Part shown: in pieces, positions 11,101 through 23,523 of the stretch | Position numbering within the stretch: the stretch's first letter is position 1 | How the letters are laid out: every line of letters starts with the position of its first letter | Assembly (NCBI RefSeq): GCF_014898055.3 | Contig: NW_023604861.1 | Span: 97,776,083-97,840,082, forward strand | DNA from: Talpa occidentalis | Taxonomy: Eukaryota > Chordata > Mammalia > Eulipotyphla > Talpidae | Direction: 5' to 3' | DNA: 64,000 bases | Notes under the pieces: model-generated | What the model saw: the letters and a program-made list of their open reading frames with translations, nothing else | Databases searched by the model: none | Told to the model about the DNA's origin: nothing | Made by a program: the position numbers and the translations under genes

Positions 11101-12034
11101 TACCTCCAGTGATGGAGCCAGGCCTAATGTGATTAGCATTCAGTATGGGGCAACAAGAGGAAAAAGTTTATAGGGATCCTGACCCTAATGCTTAGGAAGA
11201 GAGGGGTGCTGAGTTTGCAGAGAATTCTTTCACAAAAATATTCAGGGAGCTGGATGTGGAACTGGCTACTGTCCCTAGTCCGGTGATTGAGGGCCAATAA
11301 CCTCCCCTGCCCCCTCAAGCGTGAAACAATGTATTCTATGAGTCTTACAGGTGCTTGGCAAGTGTGCTTTCCTTGGTGTCAATCATTATAGCTGGTTAAT
11401 GCACAGAAATGGAAATGTCAATCTTATCAAACCAAACCTAATTTTCAAAAGGAATCTCAGTGTAGCCAACTTTTATTTTCTAAGGGATTGTTAGATACTG
11501 CTGGGCTATTTATATCATTTTCTACCCATTCTTTTTCAATGATTTGATGTTGGATTAACTAGCTATTGAGCAAGAAACTTTAATAGAAGGGAAGCCTTAC
11601 ATATCTAGAAGATATGATGAAAGAATTAGATAGAAGCTACTGGTTAAATGGGCTTTCTGCTTGCATTCATTATTTATGGCCTTTGCTGCCAGTGACATCA
11701 CTGTGATTCTGCTACATGCCTCTGACCATCTATGACTGCCCTTATCCCTAATCTGCTCCCTCCATGTTATTCCATGCTTGTGTTCCCAGTGGACAGTCCA
11801 TAGATGGGAAGCCCAGCAATCCAGCATGCACTCTCCCATGTAGTATCTGCACTTTCCACGCCCCATCCCAGATGGCTGGGCAGGTAAAGGCCATAAGGTT
11901 CAGAGGGAGCCACTTGGCTGCCTTGATCTGCACCTACCTACATCTCCAGCACCTTTATAACAATGTCGCATAGCAACATATAGCCCTTTACCTATGTAAC
12001 CTGGGTTCTGTGCCCTGTTCCCTACTGCCTGGGA
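8168..12034 (-). other. ACOXL last intron, mostly unique sequence
   Basis: No exon is recognised. The segment contains a (GT)n tract at 9269-9294, a poly(A) run at 9434-9451 and an A+T-rich stretch at 9960-10450 with repeated 'aataatata' motifs. The 137-codon open frame at 8476-8889 has no recognisable family pattern and no supporting splice or codon signals, so I treat it as chance. Confidence 0.45.
9269..9294. repeat. (GT)n microsatellite
   Basis: A run of GT dinucleotides with one TA interruption is followed by GTATATA. Confidence 0.9.
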
Positions 12035-12260
12035 CTGCCACTTGTTGCACACCTACTGTGTGCCAAATTACAGATGAGGTCTTTATGTTACTGCCTCACT
12101 CATTCTCACAACAACTCTGTCAGATATCATCCTATTTTACAGATGAGGAGACCAACGTCTAAAGGCTTTAGGACTTTGCTCCAAGTCATATACGTTGTAA
12201 TTGGCACAACTAGGGTTTTAATCCAGATTTAATTCTAAATCAGAATCCATGGTCCATGTG
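12035..12260 (-). mobile_element. MIR element, reverse
   Basis: The order 'cacctactgtgtgcca', 'cattctcacaacaactctgt', 'cctattttacagatgaggag' and 'ggttttaatccag' follows the reverse complement of MIR. It is an old, diverged copy with no open frame. Confidence 0.65.
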
Positions 12261-14335
12261 TGCCCAGTGAGGAGAATGTAGGTTTCCTCGCAGTCCCCCT
12301 GGCTCAGAGTCCCCAAGAAGATTAGGGCAGTAATGGGCTACGGGAGCCTCTCTCATGTTGCCACCTGAGGATGCCAAGGACACTGGCTGCAGAGCCAGCT
12401 GCCATGCTTGGAAAAGCTCACTCTCAAAAAAATATACCTGAGCCAGTGAGGCTCAAATATCAGGATATTCAAGAAATAAGTCTACTCCTGTGGATAGAAA
12501 GCCACTTGCTCTACAGGGTCCCCTTCATTCAGGAGGTTTGATGAACTCTTCTGCACTGATCTGCGGTTCTTACCTGCTCCTCTAGCCCACACCTTACATG
12601 ACCAAACACAATTTAAATCCCTGCAAAAGGCAGGGATTAGTGAAAATCTCTATAATCAAGTACTTTACCTGCAGCTCTCTCCACTTCTTGTGAAGACTTC
12701 CAGACTCACCATGTGCACAAAGGCTTTGGTCTTCCATCTTTCCCACCCTCCACCTCTCCTACCTGTGCAGACGAACATTCTCTAAAGTGGCAGAGTGGCA
12801 GGTCTGTAATAATTAATTTGCCACCATAGCCCCAAATGCCTGACAACTGGTCAACATAAAGAAAAACTTACCTGAAAAGGTCACATGGGCCATAACTGTA
12901 CTCTGTGCTCTGACACCCAACAAGCACTGGAAAGGGGAATTCTGCTCCTATTTTCACTGACCACTGGCCTGCATCTCGAGAAGGGCTGGACCTTCCCTTG
13001 TCAGGCCGCCTTGTTTCCAAGAATGAGCACAGACACCCTCTTGGTTTCCTCTATAGTCAAGTTTCAATAGCATGAAATGAAATTCTGTGCTCCTATTAAT
13101 TATCAGGACACCAGCTTAATATATTTTTTCAATCAATGTCAATGATATTTTATGTTAATTAATCCTTCAGCAGATAATAATATTTAGCATAATCTGAAAT
13201 GTCAGAAAGGTGAAATGCCTTTCTTACCAAACAAAAAAATAACTGTAACAAAGACACCTTCATTTGGCTTAACTACAGAGTTGATTTTGGGGAAGAGGCA
13301 AATTTACCTTCCAAATTTCCTTCCTATCGCTGTGTCTTTCAACCAAAGAGTACAAAACTCTTAATTTCTAAGTATTCCTGAAAATGCCTAGTTCAGTAAA
13401 GGAGTGGAGCCTCGATGCTCTGACTTCCAGGCCGTAGATATTCCTTACAGTTGAAGCTTACAGATCAATTGCCACAGGGCATTTGTAAACATTATGTGTT
13501 CTTCAGTTATTAATAAGAACAATTTCTTTACAACTCTGGCATTTTCCATTACAAAGTCTGCTTAATCATCATTACTTAAAACAAGAATGCTGAGACAGAG
13601 ACATCGCCTTTAACCACTTAATAAGAAGTTCTGACATTTGTTCATACAGCTACTGATTCATAAGAGGAAAAGTTTAAAAAGAAGACAAGTGCATGTAGCT
13701 TTCCCTTTAGAATACAGGAAACCATATAAAAGTATTGGCAATGGAACTAAAGTAACCACAATGCCGCTCTTGGTAGCATTTTCTACTGACAGACATTTAC
13801 ATGAAACGAGAAAGAATATTAAATTAGGTGGTTATAATAAAGCTTCACTATTAGCTTCACACGTTTTTCTACAAAAACAATATGATATTTTAATCAATGA
13901 ACAGTTAAGTCTTGTAAATGCAGACCCCAAGAAATGTGAATACATCCAAGAAGGAATAATTTTCAGTCAAATTTTTTTTTCAGAAGATTAAAAACCACCA
14001 GAACTAAATACACAGCAACAGCTCAAAGTTATTATATGTCAGTGGGTCCTGGAATTTTGAACTTCATGGACTCAAACAATTCCAAAAGCAATTTAGGAAG
14101 ACTTCTAGGTAAGGATTGGAAAAATTCCAAAAAATTTTGCTCCCATGGTAACAACCCTCAGAAGTTAAACCCAAAAGTGAATCAAAGCTTTCTGAGGCCA
14201 ACATCATCTCACTTCAACTGCCACAGGATCAAAAAAGTACCATGGGAGTGAGGCGGGCTATGCACCCTGAGCTCAGTCAAAGTCACCCCCACTGAACCTT
14301 GACTCTGGGCAGAATCAGATCAGCCCCTCCTCCTA
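12261..14335 (-). other. ACOXL last intron; A+T-rich candidate noncoding element near 13080-13260
   Basis: The segment is largely unique. At 13080-13260 there are several TAAT-core motifs (TATTAATTATC, GTTAATTAATCC, AGCATAATCTG) in a compact stretch, which could be homeodomain-type sites in an intronic enhancer, but A+T richness alone can give these. The open frame at 13638-13991 resembles no protein I know. Confidence 0.3.
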
Positions 14336-16360
14336 ACAACCTGATGCAAAAAAGGGACAAAGACAAAAAAAAAAAATTAAAACTATTATGCAAATATCAG
14401 GAATACAATAAAGATAATAAGACTGATAAACAGGAAAATGTAACCCAAAATGTAGAAGAAGCACACTCTGTAAAAGGAGACTTATAGATGACTAGTTATT
14501 AGAAATAACAGACAAGGATTTAAAACAATTTTATAAATGTGTTAAAAAATTACAAGAGAAAATGGGTGTAATGGACTAAAATGGAATTATTCATGAAATA
14601 AATGCAATGCCTGAAAAAGGGTGAAAGGAAAGGTCTATAATCCTAGGTGCCTCCCATTTTATCTCCATGAAATTCACAAACTAATTCTAAAATATATGTG
14701 GAAATGCAAAGTTCTGAGAAAAGACACAATAATTTTGAGGAATAAAATTATGGAGGACTTACATTATTAAAACCCCAGCAAGGGCCTCCCCTGGTGGCAC
14801 AGCGGTTGAGCGCTGGACTGTGAAGCTGCCCGCAGCCTCTGCAGCACCAGTTCAATCCCCGGCCACCGGGCAAGGGCCCCACATGGCACAACAGACCTCT
14901 CCTGCCTCGCCCACTGCTCCCCTAAGCAGTGTTTTGACAGTCTGCCTGTTCTGTTTCCCGCTCTGGCTCTGGTGAGTTCTCTCACCCTCCTGCACTTCTG
15001 ACTGTACCCAGTGCTTGTATAAATAAATAAATAAATAAATCTTTAAAAAAAAATTTAAAAAATTAAAAAAAAACCAGCAAGATTTTTTTAAAAGTATAGT
15101 GACAGTATTTTAACATTTATTAATATTATGGAAAGGCAAAGAATTAGAATGACAAAAGTAATTAAGTAGAAGCAATCACTCTACCAGATTTCAAGATTCT
15201 TAATTTAGTACAATAGTCAAGAAAGATCATGTGGTACTCACAGAACAACAGATATACAGATCTACAAATCAAAATATAGAATGCAGAAATTGAACCAAAC
15301 AAATATGTCCAACTGATTTTAAACAATTTAAAGGTAATTAAACCAAAGAAAATCTTTTAACAAATAGTGGCTGGAGTAATTGGACATCCCTAGGCAAAAA
15401 AAAAAAAAAAGGCATCTCAATCTAAACCTCCTATCTTATATTAAAATAAACTTACAGCTTATATAAAAATGAACACAAATGGATCATTAACTCAACTATA
15501 AAATGTGGAAATATGAAACTTTTTAGAAAAAAACCTATAGGTTTAAATTTTTAGGAGCTAGGGACAGATGAAAAGTCCTGAGACTTGACACCAAAAGTAT
15601 TGACATCATTAGTCATTAGGAAAATGTAAATTAAAACCACAATGAAATAGTACTACACATCCATCAGAGTGACTTAAATAGAAAATAGTGACACTACCAA
15701 ATGCTGGTGAGGGTGTGCAGAAACAAACTGCATTGCCATGCAAATGTAAAATATACAATTACTCTGAAACAATTTGCAATTTCTTTTTCTAAAAAAATCA
15801 ACATTCCTCGGTATTTACTTTAAAGAAATTAAAACCTAAATTCATACCCAAACTTGTTCATGAGTATTTATGACAGTTTTATTCCTAATAGTCAAAAATA
15901 AAACCCAGATGTTTTTCAATGAGTGAAAGGTTAAACAAACTGGTACACCCATATTATGGAACACTGCTTAGCAGTAAAAAGACACAGACCGTTGTCATAC
16001 ACAATGACCTGGGTGAATCTCCAGAAAATTAAGCTGAGTGAAAAAAGCCAGTCTCAAAAGGTTGCAAATGATGTGACACAATTACAGCAATGAACAGATC
16101 TGTAGCTGCTAAGGGCTGAAGGGGAGACAAGGACAGGGAGAGGTATAGCTCTAAAGAGCCACAGGGGAAGCCCTGCGGTGATAACAAAGCTCTGTGTCGT
16201 CACTGTTCCCATGTCACAATCCTGGGCGTGAACTTCTCTGTATTTCTACAGATGATCCCACCAGGAGAAGTAGGTAGAGGACATGAGCTCTGTAATACTT
16301 CCTACAACTGCATGTGAATCTATGATTCTCTCAAAATAAAAAGTTTAATTAAGAAACAAA
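14336..16360 (+). mobile_element. Old L1 remnant, sense, interrupted by a SINE
   Basis: Decayed L1 landmarks occur in order on the plus strand. 'gacaaggatttaaaacaatttta' near 14512 is 5'-like, and 'aaattcacaaactaattctaaaatatatgtgg' near 14671 is ORF2-like. 'ggtactcacagaacaacagatatacag' lies near 15232. The ORF2 tail/3' UTR block 'aaaaccacaatgaaatagtactacacatccatcagagtgac' lies near 15634, followed by 'gtgaaaggttaaacaaactggtacacccatattatgga'. The reading frames are broken everywhere. The SINE at 14783-15069 is inserted within it. An A-rich end with 'aataaaaagtttaatt' lies near 16337. Confidence 0.6.
14783..15069 (+). mobile_element. tRNA-derived SINE (GTTGAGCGCTGG subtype)
   Basis: A well-preserved full-length copy starts GGCCTCCCCTGGTGGCACAG. 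An A box (TGGCACAGCGGTTGAG), a B box (AGTTCAATCCC) and an (AAAT)n/poly(A) tail follow. The duplication CCAGCAAG flanks it (14775-14782 and 15073-15080). Confidence 0.9.
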
Positions 16361-17711
16361 TGCCCTCCCTGTACCCCTCCCAACTAAGGACAGAATAAAA
16401 TTCACGTTAGGTTTTAACAAAAGGAATTTTATGTAAGCACAACAGAAGTTATTTGTTGTTTCCTCTTTTTATTCTTTTTAGTTGGAGCATAATGTACATG
16501 TAGAGAGAGAAATATAAGTACATCCCAGTTTGCTGGATTATCACAAAGTGAACATAAGCCCGCAGGCATCACCCAGATTAAGACATAGAATACCTATATT
16601 CTAAAAGACCCTGAGAAAAGTCACATTGGAGCTGTGTATTTTTCTCACATTGTCATAGCAATAGCCAATTTAGTAACAGAATTAACACCTATTGGTGCGA
16701 GGCTATAATCTGTGATGTGAATGACAAGCTGTCCAGAGAAGGTGTGTACAGAGAAATCTCAGTGGTTTGTTGTTGTTTCAGAACTATGGGTTCTCACAAG
16801 TGGGTCTGTCTGATCTCTGTGCTTTAAAATGAGGCCATCCCTACTTGCTGTCTCTGTATGATTACTAAGTACCAAATGCCTTGAGTCTCCCAGAAGAGGG
16901 AAAAAGTGGAGCAGGCCACAGCAATGTTGAGCCTCTAAAATCACAGGAAAAGGATAATTCACCCTCAGGAAAAAGAAAAGCAACTACAGACATTTTATTT
17001 AATAAAAAAATAACTTATTTCTAGCCAGACTATTACTTTGTACCAAAATGGATGTAGTCAGGATCATTTCTATTCCACATGCAGTAATTCATTTAAATTT
17101 TATCATTATGGAATTATGATAAAACACTTTGCCCTTAACTGTGATGGAAGTCTGCCCTGATTGCTTGGACACAGCTGAATTCCACCTTCTGAAGGTCTTT
17201 TACATGCAACACAGCTACTCTTAGCAACAAATTTCACCATTAGGAAATTCTTAACTGTGCATTCTGGAGAAAGACCATGAACCCAAGGACTCTCGTGGAA
17301 AAGGGTGCCCCAGTTACCCAGCACTTCAAGCATCTCTGAGGAGCTTGAGAGAATGTAGCTGCCAGAACTCAGAGGCCGAAGCTCAGCAAAACAAGTTGCT
17401 CTCTCTTGCAGTTACAAGTTATCCTTGAATGGAAGAAATAGAATGATCCTGGCTCACACCCCAGATACACAAAGTCATGCTATGGGGCAAGGCATGAGGG
17501 CTGACCAGGTGGCTGCCACAAGGAAACCAGGATTGCAGGGGTGCTGACCTTGGGGTCCTTTTACTGGCCCAACTGAAGAAACAAAATTCAGCTTGTATTT
17601 TCTTAACCTCAGTTGAATGGCTGGCATTTATAGGTTCAACAATGTATTTTTTTTTTTTTTTCAACAATGTATTTTATTCCACTGAAGAGCAGGTTTGAGC
17701 CAGGGGTAAGG
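16361..17711 (-). other. ACOXL last intron, unique sequence with minor repeat traces
   Basis: A short stretch at 16450-16610 ('agttggagcataatgtacatg..tttgctggattatcacaaagtgaac') resembles the 3' region of an old L1. The remainder has no recognised feature. A T-run lies at 17647-17661. Open frames here are short and unremarkable. Confidence 0.4.
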
Positions 17712-17981
17712 TGGAAGGGGGAGGGGAAAAAAGAGTTTTCCCTCATTTTTAGCAGCACTGTGTTGGTACTGGTTTTTCCTGTCTATGTTTGGGTCTCTGG
17801 TTCTGGAACCCGAATGAACTCATATTCTGGGTGGTCACTGTTGTGTTGGAAGGGGGAGGGGAAAAAAGAGTTTTCCCTCATTTTTAGCAGCACTGTGTTG
17901 GTACTGGTTTTTCCTGTCTATGTTTGGGTCTCTGGTTCTGGAACCCGAATGAACTCATATTCTGGGTGGTCACTGTTGTGT
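17712..17981. repeat. Perfect 135 bp tandem duplication (two copies)
   Basis: Positions 17712-17846 are repeated base for base at 17847-17981. Identity stops exactly at both ends (17711 G against 17846 T; 17847 T against 17982 C). The unit begins TGGAAGGGGGAGGGG and ends CACTGTTGTGT. Its length is a multiple of three, so an open frame at 17667-18095 carries the same 45 residues twice; I see no reason to think this frame is translated. Perfect identity implies a recent duplication, a polymorphism or an assembly artefact. Confidence 0.97.
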
Positions 17982-19099
17982 CTCCTGGAGGTGAACCAGG
18001 AGTTCTACAGATACATAAAGAGGTTAAAACCAGTTCTGAGGATGCTTTCAAATCAAAGCAGATGTTTAAACTTGATTCAGTTCTATTCCCTGTAGGACCA
18101 CTCATTGCAATGCCATTACTGAAATGACATCATGATAAAACCCTCAGCTTTTTGACTAAGGGCCATCAAGCAGAGTTGTCCATCCCCACCCTGATGAAAA
18201 GGGTGCCTGTGATTTCATTCACACCAGCTTCTCCACTCAGCCTGGACGATAAAAGTCAGGAGTCCTTACAACCTCATTATTTGCTTGTAATGAAGTCAGA
18301 TGGGCCTTAACAGATGGATGGGGTGGGGGTGCAGGACCCAGAAATCTTTTCTCAAGTCCTTTATTAAGGAAAGCAAGAGTCTATGTGTCACAGGTGAAGT
18401 CAAGGAATTGAACAGCTTACCTCCCTTTCCCAATGCAATGAGTGTTTTCAATATTCTGAACTAAAACCTCAGTTTGTTGTGCATGTGACTCCAGAATCTG
18501 AACATCTGTTAAGTTGCCTTGTTTGGAGAAAGGGAACTACAAGGATAGGAAATCTGAGTGTCCATTAAAAAGAAACATTAATGTAGCATGGAAAATAGTT
18601 AACATTATATGGATGAAGTGAAAGGTAACTGTACCACATTTAAGTCTCATAGGAATGGGTCTGGTCACCCATGCTTGAAGTTAAGATTTGAGAAGAGGGC
18701 TAATATGCCAACACCATCTTGCCAGCTTGGAATTCTCCCCCAAGTTTTTACCCTCTTTTGTTTCTTACACTGCAAGTCTCTTTGACATAAGGCAGTGACT
18801 ACATTTATATGCCACTTGGTTCACAAGAGTAAATGAATGCTATTCATCTTACAAATTTGAAGAACAGAAGCAGCACCCTAGCCTTTGAGGTCTGGTGCCT
18901 GTCACATTTCTGTACATTCTTACTCCAAGCCACATTCCTAAAAATAAGGAAGTGACTTATGTCAGTGGCTATTTCTATTCAGAACCACTTGAATGACCCA
19001 TCAGTCAAAGGACTTGTAGGTTTTTCCCATTCAATGATTCAACTATTTGATTGACTGAACTGAAACTAAAGCCCAAACCTTAATGGTTGTTTTAGACAT
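17982..19099 (-). other. ACOXL last intron, unique sequence
   Basis: I see no exon, RNA gene or recognisable repeat in this segment. Confidence 0.4.
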
Positions 19100-19880
19100 G
19101 TGCAAGTACAGCCTAAAAGCCAAGATCACGTGCGACTAATAGGCTTCCTAAGGCTTCCTTGTTACAGCTGGACAGCCAGGTTCCTGAACAGGGTAGTTCC
19201 TTTTTCAAGTGAGGAACAATCTTTGAGCCAGTGGGTGGTGCTCCAACCTCTGAGCCAGTGGGTGGTACTCACAGCCAACTCCATGGTAAAAGGTAAAAAG
19301 TTTTCCAAATCCCACTGCATTTGGGGTAAGAGAGACTATGGGGAAAAGAGTCAGAGCTGGGGTTTGGGTATTTTAGCTGTTGGTGTCTGAACAGTTAAAC
19401 CTATGGTGAGAAGTGTCCTTGGAGAAGCCACCACCTTGCCATGTGTGGCTTTGGTTTGGACTTTCATCTCTGCCCAGTGGGTGCTATCTGGGGTAGGACA
19501 GATGAAATCTGGTCACATACCAGTCTATAAATCTTTCTCTCTCTCTCTGCTCTCTCTTTTCTCACTCCCCCATGTAAATAAATTCTGTTATTGTTGTTTC
19601 TTTCTGTGTATCTGTTTTTGGGTCATGCATTGTGTTCTTAAGCATATGGGCAAGGATCTTCAACTGGGCCAACCTAATTCCCCGGGTTTGCTCAGTTTCA
19701 CTTTCAGAGGGACAGACCAAGGCTGGTAGGTGCTGGGCCCACTCCTATATGGCAGCAAGGGTACAAAACAAGACATTGGCTGGTGCTGGCGAATCTGGAC
19801 TTCACCTTCATGCTAAAATCAAAGTGGTCTTAAAGGCAGGGAGAATGGCTCAGGTAGTTAAGACTCCAATCATCTGTTAG
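19100..19880 (+). mobile_element. Possible LTR-like segment
   Basis: The tail of the segment has pyrimidine-rich 'tctctctctctctgctctctc' (19531-19553) and then 'catgtaaataaattctgttattgttg' (19571-19596), with an AATAAA within 'taaataaattc'. That is the layout of an ERV1-type LTR R/U5 boundary. Near 19212-19270 the motif 'tgagccagtgggtggt' occurs twice, 34-36 bp apart. I could not find clean TG...CA borders, a target duplication or any retroviral gene, so this is a weak call. Confidence 0.25.
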
Positions 19881-21007
19881 GTAAGACTCTAATCATCTGC
19901 TGCTCCAACAGAGACAGTGCACATAGCAAGGAACGGACAGGTCATGGCTCAAACAGGACATCGAGACAATGTTTGGGTAAAAGGGCAACAACTATGGGTG
20001 TCTGGTGATCAAATATGAGAGGAATATCAAGGATGTTTGGATGTGGTCATAATCAGTATTTATTTTCTCCCTTCCTGAACAAGTTTTTGGTTTCTATCAC
20101 TGTCATTCTCACAGGCTACCTCCCATGGCCTATGGGAGGTGGAAAGGTGTTTCCTTCTTGCTGCTATGCTGGGTTATACAATCCCTTCCCTCACCTCCCT
20201 ACAAGTCCTTTATAATCTGTATTCTCACGTGGTTCCATTATTTGGGTTTAAGGCAGGAAATAGAACCTGATTCAACATTTTGTTAAGAATTATTTTCACC
20301 ACACTGAATAGGGTCTTTTTTGATCTGCAACCCACAGCTGGGCTGTGGTTCTCTCGCACACATCGACTAAAAAGCTTCCTCCTGTGTTGATTTCTTAGTG
20401 TGAGCTGACCACATGTACTTGCTTGTTTTCTGTGTGTCACCAAGAGCCACTGTTCCAATGCCGTCGGCACTGACAGAACGGGACAGCTGTGCCCAGGAGT
20501 TCAGGGAGCAAACACTTCGATGAGAAAAATGAAATGATCACACATCTTACTTCAAGGGTGGATATAAAATAGAGCACTCAGGCCAAATATTCATTGGCAC
20601 TAAAACTCATCATTTTAAGAAGCTGAAAGGTTAGTTTTGTCTTTTTTTTTTTTTAAGAAAAATGAAGCTGGTAAAACTCCACTGAAAGTGGAGGTACATG
20701 ATTGTTAACTGTTAGGTTATTTTCATAGGCTTTCCTCCCGAAATGAGCCTCAGCCGATTGTTACTCCCTAATGCTGATAATTATCTGAAACAAAATAAAT
20801 ATGAATGTCTAGGTAAATGAAGACTGAAACAGGATAATGCTTGGACACTAACTTTTGCAAGAACAAAGCACACGATTGTTCCCTACATGTCGCTGCAAAA
20901 GTACTTAAAGAAAAGGGCACAGAAACCTATTTCTCATGGGCCATGATAATGGAGCCCCGAGGGCACCGACACAAGCCACCCTAAGCCAAGGTACTAGATG
21001 AAGGTAT
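19881..21007 (-). other. ACOXL last intron, unique sequence
   Basis: No exon or repeat is recognised. A non-repetitive block at about 20690-20900 with low CpG and motifs such as 'gctgataattatctgaaac' could be a conserved noncoding element, but this cannot be judged without alignment. Confidence 0.3.
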
Positions 21008-21020
21008 AAAGGTGGAGCCC

Positions 21021-21302
21021 GTGGGCCTCCCTGAGGGCGCAAAGGGTTAAGACACAACCTATGAAGCTATTCACAGCCTCTGCAGCACGAGTTGGATCCC
21101 CAGCCAGGGAGTGACACACTTGGTGCAGCAGATGCCAGCAGACCTCTCCTGACTCACCAGCTGCTCCCCTCAGCAGCATATTTCAGTCAGTCTGCCTGTT
21201 CTGTTTCCCACTCTGTCTCTGGTGAGAATCCTCTCACCCCCCGCACAGCTGGCCTGTACCTCAGTACTTGTATGCATAAAAAAATCATTCTTAAAAAAAA
21301 AT
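21021..21302 (+). mobile_element. tRNA-derived SINE (GGTTAAG subtype)
   Basis: The older-subtype head (GGGCCTCCCTGAGGGCGCAA, then GGGTTAAGACACAACCTATG) is followed by the usual body and the tail 'cagtacttgtatgcata'. The target duplication AAAGGTGGAGCCC at 21008-21020 is matched by AAAAGTGGAGCCC at 21303-21315. Confidence 0.9.
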
Positions 21303-21399
21303 AAAAGTGGAGCCCAGTCGTCCTACAGTTTAGGTCTGGGAAGACTAGGGCAGTGGTGAATCGGAGTCCAGATGCCTCCCTTTTATGACTCGCGACATC

Positions 21400-21960
21400 A
21401 GCAGCAAGTCAGCCTTAGATTCTCAATCCATAACATGGTTAACTGCTGGTAGTCACACCTATGGATGCTCCTGAGGATTACACAAGATAATGAACTTGGA
21501 GGAGCTCTGTCAACACTAAAGTGCCAGACAAAACCATTAGCGGGCACAGCCAGGAAGGGCTACAGGGATGGGCTTGAATTTAAAAAGAAAACTAACCCCT
21601 AATCAACCCCCTCTCTTGTGGGGCCCTCTTCTCCAGCTTTCGGAATATGTGAATGGATTTTACCTACTCAGGGATATCACAAAACTTTGTGAAGTTTTTT
21701 AATTCCTCAGGTCTGTGAGTGTTCTGCGGTACTCTATGTAGGCAGGTAGGGCCACTGGTAGACAATACTTTGTGCTTAATCCACCTGCATTTGGGAAGAG
21801 AAGTGCTAGTTTCTATGCTCAGCGATAATTTGGGGCAATCATTTCACGTCTCCTTTTTCTTAGTTTTGTTAAATGGGGATTAAATCAGTTTTATATAACA
21901 AGAAGATCTTGAGGAGAATGAAATGAGATTTTTTAAAAGTATAAATATATGTACTAGTAA
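21400..21960 (+). mobile_element. Probable MIR fragments
   Basis: Two diverged blocks fit MIR on the plus strand: 21400-21530 ('gattctcaatccataacatggttaac' to 'gaggattacacaagataatgaac') and 21810-21940 ('gggcaatcatttcacgtctcc..ttttgttaaatggggattaa'). Both are weak matches by eye. Confidence 0.4.
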
Positions 21961-22177
21961 TGATAATTAGATTGGAACTTCAGCATAACGCCTGGGCATT
22001 CTGAACAGTTTTGTTATTTAACTTGAGCTCAGGCTGATTGCTATTCCCCCATGTTAACTTTCTAAAATAAACTCTTTTTTGGGGGGGAATACTTTTAGAT
22101 CTACAGAAAAGTTCTAGAGATAGTACAGTTTCCTTCACCCAGTTTCTATTGTTAAAATCTTACAAAACTGTGGGTCA

Positions 22178-22439
22178 GGCCTCCCTGGTGGCGTAGCGGT
22201 TGAGCGCTGGGTTGCGAAGCTGCCCGCAGCCTCTGCAGCATCAGTTCAATCCCTGGCTGCTCCCCGGCCACTGGAGGAGGGTCCCGCATGGCGCGCAGAC
22301 CTCTCCTGCCGCCCACTGCTCCCCTCAGCAGTGTACTTCGGTCCTTCTGCCTGTTCTGCTCCCTGCTCTGGCTCTGGTGAATTCTCTCACCCTCCCGCGC
22401 TTCTGACTATACCCAGTGCTTGTATAAATAAATAAATAA

Positions 22440-22465
<26 letters not shown>
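22178..22465 (+). mobile_element. tRNA-derived SINE, young copy
   Basis: This is a full-length GTTGAGCGCTGG-type copy with a long A tail (about 24 A). A perfect 14 bp target duplication AAAACTGTGGGTCA lies at 22164-22177 and 22466-22479. The intact duplication and tail mark a recent insertion. Confidence 0.95.
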
Positions 22466-22471
<6 letters not shown>

Positions 22472-22787
22472 GTGGGTCATTGTGAAAACTAGTAAGTAAT
22501 ATTGGTATACTAATATTAACAAACTACAGACTATTCAGATTTCCTTTTCTTTTTTTCTACTAATGTCTTTTTCTGTCCCAGGACTCAATCCAAGATATCA
22601 TATTGCATTTAATCATCATGTCTCTTTGGTCTCTTCTGGTCTGTGATGATTTCTCAGTCTTTCCTTATCTTTTAAGGATTTCTCAGTCTTATCTTTTTAG
22701 GTACTATATAGCCCACACTGGTCAGTTATTGCTTGGAACATGCTTCGAGGTGGTCTGTGTGACATTCTCATGAATGGACTGAGGTTT

Positions 22788-23077
22788 TTTGTTTGTTTTT
22801 TTTTAAAGATTTATTTATTTATTTATTTATTTATACAAGCACTGGGTACAGTCAGAAGCATGGGAGGGTGAGAGAATTCACCAGAGCCAGAGCAGGGAAC
22901 AGAACTGAACAGGCAGACTCACGAAACACACTGCTGAGGGGAGCAGCAGTCACGGCAGGAGAGGTCTGTTGCGCCATGTGGGACCCTCGCCTGTGGTTGG
23001 GCATTGAACGGGCACTGCAGAAGCTGTGGGCAGCTTTGCGGCCCAGCGCTCAACTGCTGCACCACCAGGGGAGGCCC
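22788..23077 (-). mobile_element. tRNA-derived SINE, reverse
   Basis: The reverse-orientation copy runs from the (TTTA)n tail to the complemented head 'caccaccaggggaggccc'. The perfect duplication TGGACTGAGGTTT lies at 22775-22787 and 23078-23090. Confidence 0.95.
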
Positions 23078-23523
23078 TGGACTGAGGTTTGTGAGAAGTG
23101 CTTTTTCTTATGTCATATCAGAGGTCCATTTTATCAGCATGACTTATCACTGGTGGTATTAACCTTAATCACTTGGTTAAGGTGGACCTTGTCAGATTTC
23201 TCCATCATAAATAAACTATTTTCCCTTTCAAAATTCTAGTCTTTAAATAAAGTCTCTAAAGCCACACTCAAGGGAAGGTAATTAGGTTTCATTTCCTGAA
23301 GGGGATAGTATAGAGTTCTTCTGTAAGGAAGATTTGTGTCTTTTACCCCATTTATTTATCTGTTTAATCATTTATATTACTAGGGATTTGTATTTAACTA
23401 TTTTATACTTTGGGCTATAATATAACATTATTTATTGTATTGCTTAAATTGTTTCAGCTTTGACCATTGGGAGTTCTTTCAATTAGCTTCTTACAGTGTC
23501 CCTTTGCTATACCCCCCCAGTTT

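Larger units (their letters stand above)
22080..23260. mobile_element. Old LINE-like remnant hosting two SINEs
   Basis: Stretches such as 'gttctagagatagtacagtttccttcacccag', 'tcatgtctctttggtctcttc' and 'ccatcataaataaactattttccctttcaaaattctag' resemble the noncoding 3' part of an old L1M element on the reverse strand. The two SINEs at 22178 and 22788 split it. The assignment is from memory and tentative. Confidence 0.35.

Noticed and set aside
17667..18095. 142-codon frame containing an internally repeated 45-residue segment
   Set aside because: The repeat comes from the 135 bp DNA duplication, whose length happens to be a multiple of three; nothing else suggests coding.
22793..23239. 148-codon frame with tidy-looking protein, and similar frames at 36676-37146 and 38504-38917
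   Set aside because: All are translations through SINE copies; the shared peptide text (for example RVREFTRARAGNRT or RIHQSQS) is repeat-derived.
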